A DNA stretch of 21,857 bases from Candidatus Levyibacteriota bacterium (GTDB lineage Bacteria; Patescibacteria; Microgenomatia; Levybacterales; UBA12049): the NCBI GenBank assembly GCA_016186625.1, contig JACPLG010000009.1, positions 55,048 to 76,904 of the forward strand. Direction: 5' to 3'. Below the pieces are notes generated by a model. That model worked only from the letters and a program-made list of their open reading frames with translations, searched no databases and was not told where the DNA came from. The translations under genes and the position numbers were made by a program. Each line of letters opens with the position of its first letter. The stretch's first letter is position 1. This document shows positions 13,143 to 19,771 of this stretch, piece by piece.

Positions 13143-13709
13143 TTAAACTTGTTTCTCGCGCTTTAGCGCAGAAACGCGGCCGCCTTGCCATTGTCCCCGG
13201 TAGGCTGAGCCCGAACCCTTTACTTCGTGGAACAAAACATGGACAAAACGCGCGCCCATCTCAATCTCAACCGTAATTGGCCCCTCGTTTTTTAATCCAA
13301 AAGTTAGTTCTCCGCTATATCCTGGCTGAATAGGGCCCGTTCGGATAAATAAACCCGAGCGAAAAGTTGTGGTTCTTGGAATTATTACAGCTGACAAATT
13401 TAGAGGCAAGTTTATTTTCTCAATTGTTTTTACCAGAAAAAAATCTCCAGGTTTTATTCTGATCGAACTCTTTCCGCCAGAGGCGGATTTCGCTTTGCTC
13501 AACTTTGGATCATAAACCTTAACCGATTTAATATCCGGTGTTTTTCTGTGAGTCTCTCCTAAAAATGCAGATCCTGAAATTTTGAAAACTTCCCCTAGCC
13601 GCAGATCAAACCCCGCTCCCTCAGGATTTGTAAGTTCCCGCTCACTCAAACCCTCAACAAGCTTTTTCTTTTTAACTAAATCCAATAAAATCTTCGGCCC
13701 TAAAATCAT
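13143..13709 (-). CDS. dUTPase/dCTP-deaminase superfamily protein, divergent
   Basis: Superfamily features are GAGFDLRLGE (31-40), IKPGDFFLVKTIEKINLP, PRTTTFRSGLFIRTGPIQPG, SGELTFGLKN and the C-terminal YRGQWQGGR. The length, 188 residues, fits a single-domain trimer subunit. Compared with the neighbouring canonical Dcd, the IDPGW segment is IQPGY, and the catalytic Glu of LELGN is Gly in FGLKN. It therefore probably does not deaminate dCTP; dUTP hydrolysis or a binding role remains possible. Residues 71-81 (SKAKSASGGKS) are an insert encoded by a hairpin repeat. It starts 2 nt after the stop of the upstream thymidylate kinase, so the two are co-transcribed. Confidence 0.85.
   Translation of the reverse strand: MILGPKILLDLVKKKKLVEGLSERELTNPEGAGFDLRLGEVFKISGSAFLGETHRKTPDIKSVKVYDPKLSKAKSASGGKSSIRIKPGDFFLVKTIEKINLPLNLSAVIIPRTTTFRSGLFIRTGPIQPGYSGELTFGLKNEGPITVEIEMGARFVHVLFHEVKGSGSAYRGQWQGGRVSALKREKQV
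13151..13175. repeat. Hairpin at the 3' end of the dUTPase-like gene
   Basis: GTTTCT-C-GCGC-TTTA-GCGC-AGAAAC is a near-perfect 10-bp stem with a single bulge, covering the last codons (ALKREK). It could stabilise or end the transcript before thyA; no T-run follows. Confidence 0.5.
13473..13487. repeat. TCCGCC-hairpin embedded in the dUTPase-like gene
   Basis: TCCGCC-AGA-GGCGGA is a perfect 6-bp stem with a 3-nt loop. It encodes SASGG inside an insert between DPKL and SIRIKPGDF. The TCCGCC arm is shared with the element at 245-270. Confidence 0.7.
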
Positions 13710-13711
13710 CG

Positions 13712-14404
13712 TTACCTTTTATAATTCTCAATAATTTTTATTAAATCCCCAGTTATTTTTTCCGGTTCTCTGTCGCCATCAATTCTTGTAAATTCCTCTG
13801 GGAACTTCTTAATCATCCAATCATAGCCGCGGGCTACTTTTTTAAGTTTGTCTAACTTTTCGTAATATTCAAGTGCTCCTCCCATTTTTGAAAGTCTATC
13901 AAGGCCAACTTTTGGAGGAATATCAAGGTAAAATGTAATATCCGGGACAAGGACTTGAAAATACATTGACAAAATACTTTGGGCAACTATTATTGTATTG
14001 CCTTTTTCGTAATTCACCTTTCCGTCGGTTTGATCAAGTATTCCATAAGGAACAGCGGACCAGAAGCATCTATGCGAAATTAGAGTCCCTCCTTTTTGGA
14101 GGCTCGGTAAAATTAATTCATCAAGTTCTGCAATCCTATCCGCAGTAATTAAATATTGAAGTGATGCGGCCGGTATCTTAACCCTTCCCTGTAAAAACTC
14201 ATTTATAACACGCCCTATGAGCCCGGTACGACGCGGCTCATTTATGATCATTGCATCCGCTCCTTTTTCCTGAAAATAAGAAAGTAGCCTTTCCGACTGA
14301 ACAGTCTTTCCTGCTCCGTCAATTCCTTCAAGAGCGATATAAAGACCCTTATACGTATTTCTTCTAAAATCTAAATCAAATTCAACGTGATAATTTCTTT
14401 TCAT
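13712..14404 (-). CDS. Thymidylate kinase paralogue 2
   Basis: P-loop kinase expected to phosphorylate dTMP to dTDP. The Walker A is EGIDGAGKT (about 28-36), followed by the NEPRRTGLIG base-binding segment and LITADRIAELDELILP (ADR motif). ISHRCFWSAVPYG stands where TMPKs usually have DRYxxSxxAYQ, then PDITFYLDIPPKVGLDRL. It shares with the upstream paralogue a ~16-residue N-terminal extension (NYHVEFDLDFRRNTYKG) not typical of TMPK. ATG 14404 overlaps the stop of paralogue 1 (ATGA). Tandem duplication followed by divergence is the likely origin. One copy may prefer another nucleotide. The two deoxynucleotide-pathway neighbours support the role. Confidence 0.88.
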   Translation of the reverse strand: MKRNYHVEFDLDFRRNTYKGLYIALEGIDGAGKTVQSERLLSYFQEKGADAMIINEPRRTGLIGRVINEFLQGRVKIPAASLQYLITADRIAELDELILPSLQKGGTLISHRCFWSAVPYGILDQTDGKVNYEKGNTIIVAQSILSMYFQVLVPDITFYLDIPPKVGLDRLSKMGGALEYYEKLDKLKKVARGYDWMIKKFPEEFTRIDGDREPEKITGDLIKIIENYKR

Positions 14405-15087
14405 TTTATTTTCTTATCAATAAATGAGCGAATTTTTCCGGCAACTTCCCCTTCACTCTTTTCAGCATCAATTACCACAAATTCGTCTGGAAATTGTTTT
14501 AACTGCCATTCATAACCTCGGATAACTTTTTCAATTTTTCCATATTTTTCGTAAAGCTCTTTTATTTCTTTAATTTTTTTAAGTCTTTTCATGGCTGTTT
14601 CTGCGGAAACCCTCAAATAAAAAGTAATATCCGGAATTATAAATTGGTTATAAAGAGACATTAGGCCGTGGGCAACATTTATGGTTTTGGCATCATCTGA
14701 ATCATAATTTACTTCTCTCTTATCCAGCATTCCGTATGGCAAATTAGACCAAAGGCAGCGATGCGAAATTACAAATTTTCCTGCCGAAAGTGCCGGTTCA
14801 ACAACTTTATTATGATTTATTATCCTATCAGCTGTGTATAGATATTGGAGTGATACCGATGGAACTTTAACAATTCCTTGCAAAATCTGGTGAATTAAAA
14901 TCCCTACAGGCCTGTCTCGCCTTGGTTCAGATGTTGTTACAACTTCAATACCCCTCTCTTCTAAATATTTTCCCAAGATTTCAGCTTGCGTTGTCTTTCC
15001 GCTTCCGTCTACTCCCTCAAATGCAATGTAGACTCCTTTGTATGGATTTCTTCTAAGGGTTAGGTCAAACTCAACGTGATATTTCAT
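14401..15087 (-). CDS. tmk: Thymidylate kinase paralogue 1
   Basis: Predicted dTMP kinase, 228 residues. The Walker A is EGVDGSGKTTQ (about 23-33), then SEPRRDRPVG, LYTADRIINHNKVVEPAL, ISHRCLWSNLPYG and PDITFYLRVSAETAMKRL. The N-terminal YHVEFDLTLRRNPYKG extension is shared with paralogue 2. Of the pair this copy has the more standard P-loop (GSGKTTQ), so it is the better candidate for the essential dTMP kinase. Upstream is a repeat-filled spacer (15088-15193) without a clear Shine-Dalgarno. It is downstream of dcd on the same strand. Confidence 0.9.
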   Translation of the reverse strand: MKYHVEFDLTLRRNPYKGVYIAFEGVDGSGKTTQAEILGKYLEERGIEVVTTSEPRRDRPVGILIHQILQGIVKVPSVSLQYLYTADRIINHNKVVEPALSAGKFVISHRCLWSNLPYGMLDKREVNYDSDDAKTINVAHGLMSLYNQFIIPDITFYLRVSAETAMKRLKKIKEIKELYEKYGKIEKVIRGYEWQLKQFPDEFVVIDAEKSEGEVAGKIRSFIDKKIK

Positions 15088-15155
15088 GGTTAAAATTTCT
15101 AATTGCTCTAATTATTCTAATTTCTAAAAAAATCCCAATTCTTAAATGACCAAAC

Positions 15156-15177
15156 TTAGGTCAATTAGGTTAATTAG
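15156..15177 (-). repeat. 22-nt dispersed repeat, copy B
   Basis: Exact inverted copy of 2436-2457, in the dcd-tmk spacer. Flanking sequence is again ATTAGAAATTAG-type low-complexity DNA. Confidence 0.75.
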
Positions 15178-15193
15178 AAATTAGGTCAATTTT

Positions 15194-15763
15194 TTATCGC
15201 TCTTCATGAATCTTACTTTCAGTCGGTGCTGATTGAAATTTGTATTTTGCAAATTTTTTCTTGGCATACGGTGTCTGGGCTGGACTACTCAATTCCTCAA
15301 AAGTCATAGCACAAATTCTCATCCCAACAGTTAGGGCTACTGCCATCCTGCCCAGATTTCCAAGCTCCAAAACAGGCTTTCCATCCCATCCCGGATCAAA
15401 AATGGAAGCTGTTGAGTGGACTACGATTCCCAGCCGACCCAACGATGAACGGCCTTCAAGCCGTCCCATCAAATCCGGCGCAATTTTTACATTTTCCAAA
15501 GTTACTGCCAGGACAAAATCTCCCGGCTGCATAATAAATTGCCCACCTTTTTTTACTTTTATAACCCGTGTTATTTCATTGCTGTAATCTTTTTTGGCAG
15601 GATCAATATAGCTATTTCTACTATGCTCAAATACCCGAAAAGTATCGCCAAGCCGAAGATCTACCGAACAGCTCCCAAGTTGGGTTTTAAAATCCGGAAG
15701 TGGACGGATTTCTATTCTTTTGGAGTCAATTGCTTTCTTAATATCCCTGTCCGACAAAACCAT
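15194..15763 (-). CDS. dcd: dCTP deaminase
   Basis: Deaminates dCTP to dUTP, the main entry to dTMP in many bacteria; some family members also hydrolyse dUTP. This protein has 189 residues. It holds CSVDLRLGD (32-40), QPGDFVLAVTLE, GRSSLGRLGIVVHSTA with the conserved Arg-Ser-Ser, IFDPGWDG and the catalytic Glu in LELGN. The C-terminus KFQSAPTESKI corresponds to the usual YQGQ-type tail, slightly altered. AAAGGTG lies about 9 nt before ATG 15763. It heads the dcd-tmk-tmk-dut-like-thyA series and is divergent from the dockerin gene. Confidence 0.93.
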   Translation of the reverse strand: MVLSDRDIKKAIDSKRIEIRPLPDFKTQLGSCSVDLRLGDTFRVFEHSRNSYIDPAKKDYSNEITRVIKVKKGGQFIMQPGDFVLAVTLENVKIAPDLMGRLEGRSSLGRLGIVVHSTASIFDPGWDGKPVLELGNLGRMAVALTVGMRICAMTFEELSSPAQTPYAKKKFAKYKFQSAPTESKIHEER

Positions 15764-15896
15764 TTAGGCCGCACCTTTCATTTGAAAAGTTTATCAGTTT
15801 GATCCAAGTATTTTCAACAACCAATCGCATTTCTTTCCTGGATCATGTTTGACACTAAAAAACTGCTATACTGATCTTCGAGATATCTTTTCTTTT

Positions 15897-16964
15897 ATGT
15901 CGTCTCTAATAAAGATTCTACTTGCATTATTTCTTCTTCCTGTTTTATTTTCTCTTTCAAGAATCAACCTAAGCTTAGCAGCAGATTGTAATAGAAATAG
16001 GCCAAGACTTGAAGTAATTGCAGATAACGGCGCAGGCATTGGCAAACCAGGGGAAAAGCTTACTTATACTATCAAGGTAACAAATAAAGATGTTGGGGCT
16101 AATTGTCCTACTTCTCGCGTGAATCTCTCAGCGATAATTCTAAATGGTACCGGATGGAAGTATCAATTCGAGAAAGACACATTTACCTCAATCGCTCCCG
16201 GTGATACCAAATCTACAAAACTTCATGTAACCTCACCTCAAAATGCCGGAGAAGGACCAAAAACAATTACCGTTAGTGCTCAAAGGCCGAATGGAGCAAA
16301 AATCTCACAGGATGTTACTTATAATGTTATGGGATCTTCGGCTGATGGACAAACAACCACACCGTCTGAAGGTCGCAGTCCAGCCGGTCAAAAAATTCTC
16401 AACTTTAAAATAGGGATTGACGGAATTGGGACAACACCAAATATTCCAATAGGAGGAAATAAAGACCCGGACAATATTTACAGACAGCTTAATTTCCGAA
16501 TTTATGATATAGAAACTGGCTCTCTGCTTCACGCTGTGACAAATTTCCAATTCACTTATAATCCCAACAGCGAAAAGTTTGAAGCAGTCTATAATATCCC
16601 CTCCGGCGCTAATATACCAGACGCCCTCTATGATATTTATGTAGATGGGCCGAGGTTTCTACGAACTTTGTATCCGGAGATTGTATTTATAGAAGCAGGC
16701 CAAACTACTGATCTAACCTCAGATGATTTCTATTTAATCACAGGAAATATAATTGATACTGACCTTTCCGAAAATGTAATTGATATTATGGATTATAATG
16801 TTCTTCTTTCCTGCTCAATATATTCTCAGGATATTTCGGCGTGTGACGAATTCCCAAGCTTTAAAGATTATTCGGATCTTAATGATGACGGGGTTGTCAA
16901 TGAGGATGATTTCACTCTCTGGCTTAAAGAGTTAGACTTTAATGAGGGGGAGATACTTCCGTAG
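15897..16964 (+). CDS. Secreted dockerin-domain protein
   Basis: Starting at ATG 15897 (355 residues) it opens with a signal peptide (MSSLIKILLALFLLPVLFSL, cleavage near LSLAA-DC). An NPCBM/NEW3-like beta domain follows (about 40-140: GKPGEKLTYTIKVTNKDVG, then IAPGDTKSTKLHVTSP), then a Thr/Ser linker and a second beta-rich region. The last ~74 residues are a type I dockerin. The first repeat (IDTDLSENVIDIMDYNVLLS) is degenerate in its calcium loop. The second (DYSDLNDDGVVNEDDFTLWL) has the full DxNxDGxVNxxD pattern. Two cysteines sit between the repeats. A TTG at 15849 would add a charged pre-sequence, so ATG is preferred. The neighbouring cohesin gene is the obvious partner. The catalytic function is unknown. 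Confidence 0.82.
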   Translation: MSSLIKILLALFLLPVLFSLSRINLSLAADCNRNRPRLEVIADNGAGIGKPGEKLTYTIKVTNKDVGANCPTSRVNLSAIILNGTGWKYQFEKDTFTSIAPGDTKSTKLHVTSPQNAGEGPKTITVSAQRPNGAKISQDVTYNVMGSSADGQTTTPSEGRSPAGQKILNFKIGIDGIGTTPNIPIGGNKDPDNIYRQLNFRIYDIETGSLLHAVTNFQFTYNPNSEKFEAVYNIPSGANIPDALYDIYVDGPRFLRTLYPEIVFIEAGQTTDLTSDDFYLITGNIIDTDLSENVIDIMDYNVLLSCSIYSQDISACDEFPSFKDYSDLNDDGVVNEDDFTLWLKELDFNEGEILP

Positions 16965-16978
16965 TAAAAAAGAATTGA

Positions 16979-17008
16979 TTGACAAAGTAAGAGTCTAAAA
17001 TGAATAAT
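16979..17008 (+). promoter_or_regulatory. Promoter of the cohesin gene
   Basis: TTGACA (16979-16984), 18-nt spacer, AATAAT (17003-17008), which ends 7 nt before ATG 17016. TAATAT two bases on is an alternative -10. Confidence 0.5.
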
Positions 17009-17015
17009 ATAGCTT

Positions 17016-17657
17016 ATGGGAGAAATTATTAAATCAATAAAAAATTCAAGCCTTAATAAGACCTGGCTCTTGGTTAGCGTATTGGTAATTTTAACAATTG
17101 TTCTTCTTGTATTAAGTCTTAATTCAAAAAACGTTACGAGGACGTCAACGGAGACAGAGAATATTGAGACTGATTTTAGGCATACTGCGCTATCCATTTC
17201 TGAAGAAGTAAGGCGGTCGTCTCCATCAGGCACATATGAGGTGGATATAAATATTGATACGAAGAATAATGAAGTGACAGGCGTTCAGCTTGAGCTGACA
17301 TTTGATCCAAAAATTCTAACAAGGGTTGATATAAAAGAGGGAGAATTTATAATAGATCCCACAATTCTGATAAAAGATATTAATACAGAAAGCGGAAGAA
17401 TAACTTTTGCTTTGGTAAATAAACCCGGACAAAAAGCTGTAAAAGGGGAAGGCGTAGTTGCTGTTTTTTCTTTTTCCAAAATAAGTCCGGCGGAAACTGA
17501 AATAAATTTTCTTCCCCACACCGCTGTTTCAGCGCCGGGTATAAATCAATCGGTTCTTAAAGAAACAGTCTCAGCAGTTGTTGGGCCTCTTCCTACCCCA
17601 ACAGCAGGAGTCCAAACCCAAATCTTTTTGTCTCCTACCCCTATTCCAACTCTATAG
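17016..17657 (+). CDS. Membrane-anchored cohesin-domain protein
   Basis: It has 213 residues. Residues ~16-35 (WLLVSVLVILTIVLLVLSL) form one membrane helix, with the rest outside. Residues ~57-190 have the cohesin pattern: SPSGTYEVDINIDTKNNEVT, VQLELTFDPKILT, GRITFALVNK, GEGVVAVFSFS. A short Pro/Thr tail ends it. Cohesins bind dockerins; the dockerin protein is encoded immediately upstream on the same strand. The gene's 3' end overlaps the convergent carbonic-anhydrase-like gene by 17 bp. The fold is assigned from pattern only. Confidence 0.78.
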   Translation: MGEIIKSIKNSSLNKTWLLVSVLVILTIVLLVLSLNSKNVTRTSTETENIETDFRHTALSISEEVRRSSPSGTYEVDINIDTKNNEVTGVQLELTFDPKILTRVDIKEGEFIIDPTILIKDINTESGRITFALVNKPGQKAVKGEGVVAVFSFSKISPAETEINFLPHTAVSAPGINQSVLKETVSAVVGPLPTPTAGVQTQIFLSPTPIPTL

Positions 17658-18048
17658 TTTCCCAAGATCCATTTTCGTATGTGACGAAAACAGGAATTAC
17701 TGGAAGACTTGGAACTAGAGAGTGAACAAATTCTGCGGCTTTTTTAATTTGCGCTTTGTGTGCTTCATCATCAACCGCGTCTGACGCGGCGCAGTCCTGG
17801 TGACCATGAACTATAATACCTTTTGAATGGTGTTTGGCAACAGAAACGTCGATGATCTTAAACTTAAGCGAATCTAAAAGTTTCTGATCAATATTGTCTT
17901 GAGCAAACTTTCCAACAAGCCCTGCTTCTGTAATTGTGTCGGCAAACTTTACCCTGAATCTTGCCCGGCCAAACTCTGCAACTGGTTCCTGAACTCTCCC
18001 ATCCATACACCCAACACTTGTAAAAAATGTTTCAGAAGTGTCTGGCAT
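17641..18048 (-). CDS. Small beta-carbonic-anhydrase-like protein
   Basis: From ATG 18048 (135 residues) it carries the beta-CA zinc and catalytic residues: C14-x-D16-x-R18 (VGCMDGRV) and H83-x-x-C86 (HGHQDCAASD). It is shorter than typical beta-CAs (about 200) and lacks most of the N-terminal helical arm, so hydration of CO2 is plausible but not assured. A TTG at 18066 is an upstream alternative; it falls between the proposed -35 and -10. It lies convergent to the cohesin gene, with stop codons overlapping. No link to the surface proteins is evident from sequence. Confidence 0.72.
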   Translation of the reverse strand: MPDTSETFFTSVGCMDGRVQEPVAEFGRARFRVKFADTITEAGLVGKFAQDNIDQKLLDSLKFKIIDVSVAKHHSKGIIVHGHQDCAASDAVDDEAHKAQIKKAAEFVHSLVPSLPVIPVFVTYENGSWETIELE

Positions 18049-18056
18049 AACGATTA

Positions 18057-18085
18057 ATGTTATCAAACAAACTCTTCCCTTTCAA
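18057..18085 (-). promoter_or_regulatory. Promoter of the carbonic-anhydrase-like gene
   Basis: Minus strand TTGAAA, 17-nt spacer, TAACAT, which ends 8 nt before ATG 18048. Confidence 0.45.
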
Positions 18086-18110
18086 GATTTTGGACTAAAT
18101 ACAAAGATCG

Positions 18111-18566
18111 CTATTTTGGTCTTGGTAAATTTCTTAGCGCATCAAGCCCGCTGTCTCTATTTATATCGGTATTAGGAGGTGCGGTTCGCCTTGTTTGTGT
18201 TGTTTCATGAATTACATGATCAAACTCACGCACCGTTCCTAAAGTTGAAGGTCTTCTCAGTCTTATCTCATCTCCTAAAAAAACTCCTTTACCTGTATCA
18301 GATCGTTTAATAAAAGCTTGAAATAATATTTCATCTCCATAGCCATTTGCAGTCCTGGTTGCGCGGTAGTTCCTGCCCATAGCTGAATTGTATTCTCTGG
18401 TACCAGTGAATTCCTCATCTGTAAATACGGGTTCTAAGGGTGTTCCTGTGAATCTTTGGGCAAATATAACAAGTGCATCCTGCTGTGCTTCTCTTACTCC
18501 CTGGTCGTCAAGAACTCTTGGTTCTCTGTCTTTTTGTGGATCTTCTGGAGCTTGTGGTTCTGGCAT
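18111..18566 (-). CDS. Hypothetical protein, 151 residues
   Basis: I do not recognise it. The N-terminus is Pro/Glu/Asp-rich and probably disordered (1-25). The middle (TGTREYNSAMGRNYRATRTA, GYGDEILFQAFIKRSD) looks mixed alpha/beta. The C-terminus is basic and Pro-rich. There is no signal peptide or membrane helix. An extended -10 box lies exactly 6 nt before ATG 18566. It is bracketed by the carbonic-anhydrase-like gene and the surface protein, on the same strand. Confidence 0.65.
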   Translation of the reverse strand: MPEPQAPEDPQKDREPRVLDDQGVREAQQDALVIFAQRFTGTPLEPVFTDEEFTGTREYNSAMGRNYRATRTANGYGDEILFQAFIKRSDTGKGVFLGDEIRLRRPSTLGTVREFDHVIHETTQTRRTAPPNTDINRDSGLDALRNLPRPK

Positions 18567-18572
18567 AGGCAG

Positions 18573-18581
18573 ATTATAGCA
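18573..18581 (-). promoter_or_regulatory. Extended -10 promoter, leaderless
   Basis: Minus strand TG-C-TATAAT ending 6 nt before ATG 18566, which would place the transcription start on the A of ATG. No -35 is visible. Confidence 0.6.
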
Positions 18582-18595
18582 AATTCAAATCAAAA

Positions 18596-19765
18596 CTATA
18601 GGAATAAAAGAACTATTCCGCCGAGGATGAAGAGGATTCCTCCTATTATTCCTATAACTGTTACCGGGCTTCCTGTTGGAGGAAGTGTTGGGATAGGCGT
18701 TGTAACTGCAACTTGAGCTTTTGTTGGCGTAGGCGTCTCAACTCCCCCCTCAAGTATTTCTGAGGTTGTTGTCTCCTCGACTTCCTCAGTGGGAGTCGGC
18801 GTGTTGGTAGGAGCTTTTGTTGGAGTAGGGGTTGGAGTAGGGGTTGGAGTAGGGGTTGGAGTTTTGGTGGGGGTAGGAGTCGAGGTTGGAGTTGGGGTTG
18901 GAGTCGGCGTTACCGAAGGAGCAACACACGTGGCCTCTGCCTCTGAAGGTTCTGCTTGCGCACACTCATTAACTGAGGTCACTTCGCATTTATATGTTTT
19001 GTCAGGCTCTGCTATGAATTCTACCTGAGCAACTGGGTCTTCAACATCCCCCTCGGTAACTATTTGACCATCGGTAACATTTGTTATAACAAAATGATAC
19101 GAGGTTGCGCCTTCTGCCACTTCCCAGGAACATGTTGCAATATTTGGCCGGCAGGCAGCTAGAATTGTAACTGTTGCAGGAGTAGTTGAGCTTAGGACAT
19201 TTTCAAAAGGTTGATCAGCAGGGCCTGCGGACCTAATCTGGGTCTGGGACTCATCAAATGTAATTTGCGTGGGGCCTGCTACTGCCTCCGGCTCCTGAGT
19301 TTCATTTTGGACTCCCACGGTTAATATTATTGAGCCTAGTTTCACTGTAGAAGTAATTACCTTAGTAATATCACTCCCTGTTCCCAGCGTTACAATAATT
19401 TGCCCCTCTGAGACCACAGGATCCTCAACTAACTCTAGATTGGATGAGGAATTTAGAACAAATTCTGTGTTTTCTGAATTAAATCTTGTTGGATCAAATT
19501 TAATCGCAAATTTTACAAAATTAACCTGATTCGTCCCCGGATTTAGAGTTACATCAAGTTTTGCCTCTTCATTCACGACAACACTTTGATTGGGCGGCGT
19601 AAGTGTAAGAGTTGAGGATCTTTCAGCTCTACCCCGCAACTCAAGCTGGCGTTGGACAAGAAGTATTGTGACCACAATTCCGATGATTGCAAAAACAAGT
19701 GCAAAAACGGCGAATAATTTTTTTCTTTGCGACCAATTCTTCACGCTCAAATCCGTCATTTTCAT
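18596..19765 (-). CDS. Surface protein: membrane helix, cohesin-like, FN3-like, Pro-Thr stalk, LPPTG tail
   Basis: It has 389 residues. A helix at ~17-37 is followed by QRQLELRGRA (38-47). A cohesin-like beta domain spans ~51-190 (TPPNQSVVVNEEAKLDVTLN, VKFAIKFDPTRF). An FN3-like domain follows (~205-283: CSWEVAEGATSYHFVITN), with several cysteines. Residues ~285-329 are Pro-Thr repeats from a 12-nt tandem repeat. The end is LPPTG (361-365) and a hydrophobic helix, with no basic tail after it. The two membrane segments and stalk suggest an envelope-anchored display protein. The N-terminal QRQxExRxRA motif is shared with the PrsA-like protein. It could bind the dockerin protein; that is inference. 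Confidence 0.8.
   Translation of the reverse strand: MKMTDLSVKNWSQRKKLFAVFALVFAIIGIVVTILLVQRQLELRGRAERSSTLTLTPPNQSVVVNEEAKLDVTLNPGTNQVNFVKFAIKFDPTRFNSENTEFVLNSSSNLELVEDPVVSEGQIIVTLGTGSDITKVITSTVKLGSIILTVGVQNETQEPEAVAGPTQITFDESQTQIRSAGPADQPFENVLSSTTPATVTILAACRPNIATCSWEVAEGATSYHFVITNVTDGQIVTEGDVEDPVAQVEFIAEPDKTYKCEVTSVNECAQAEPSEAEATCVAPSVTPTPTPTPTSTPTPTKTPTPTPTPTPTPTPTKAPTNTPTPTEEVEETTTSEILEGGVETPTPTKAQVAVTTPIPTLPPTGSPVTVIGIIGGILFILGGIVLLFL
18820..18862 (-). repeat. 12-nt tandem repeat coding for Pro-Thr
   Basis: TTGGAGTAGGGG is repeated three times exactly (18820-18855) plus a partial copy, within a longer degenerate GGNGTNGG region (18780-18912). On the minus strand it codes for PTPT, the stalk of the surface protein. 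Confidence 0.85.
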
Positions 19766-19771
19766 AAACTT

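Noticed and set aside
15849..15872. TTGACA/TATACT promoter of the dockerin gene
   Set aside because: The spacer is only 12 nt, and no good -10 lies at 16-18 nt.
18789..19028. Val/Gly-rich plus-strand open frame
   Set aside because: It is the antisense shadow of the Pro-Thr repeat of the surface protein.
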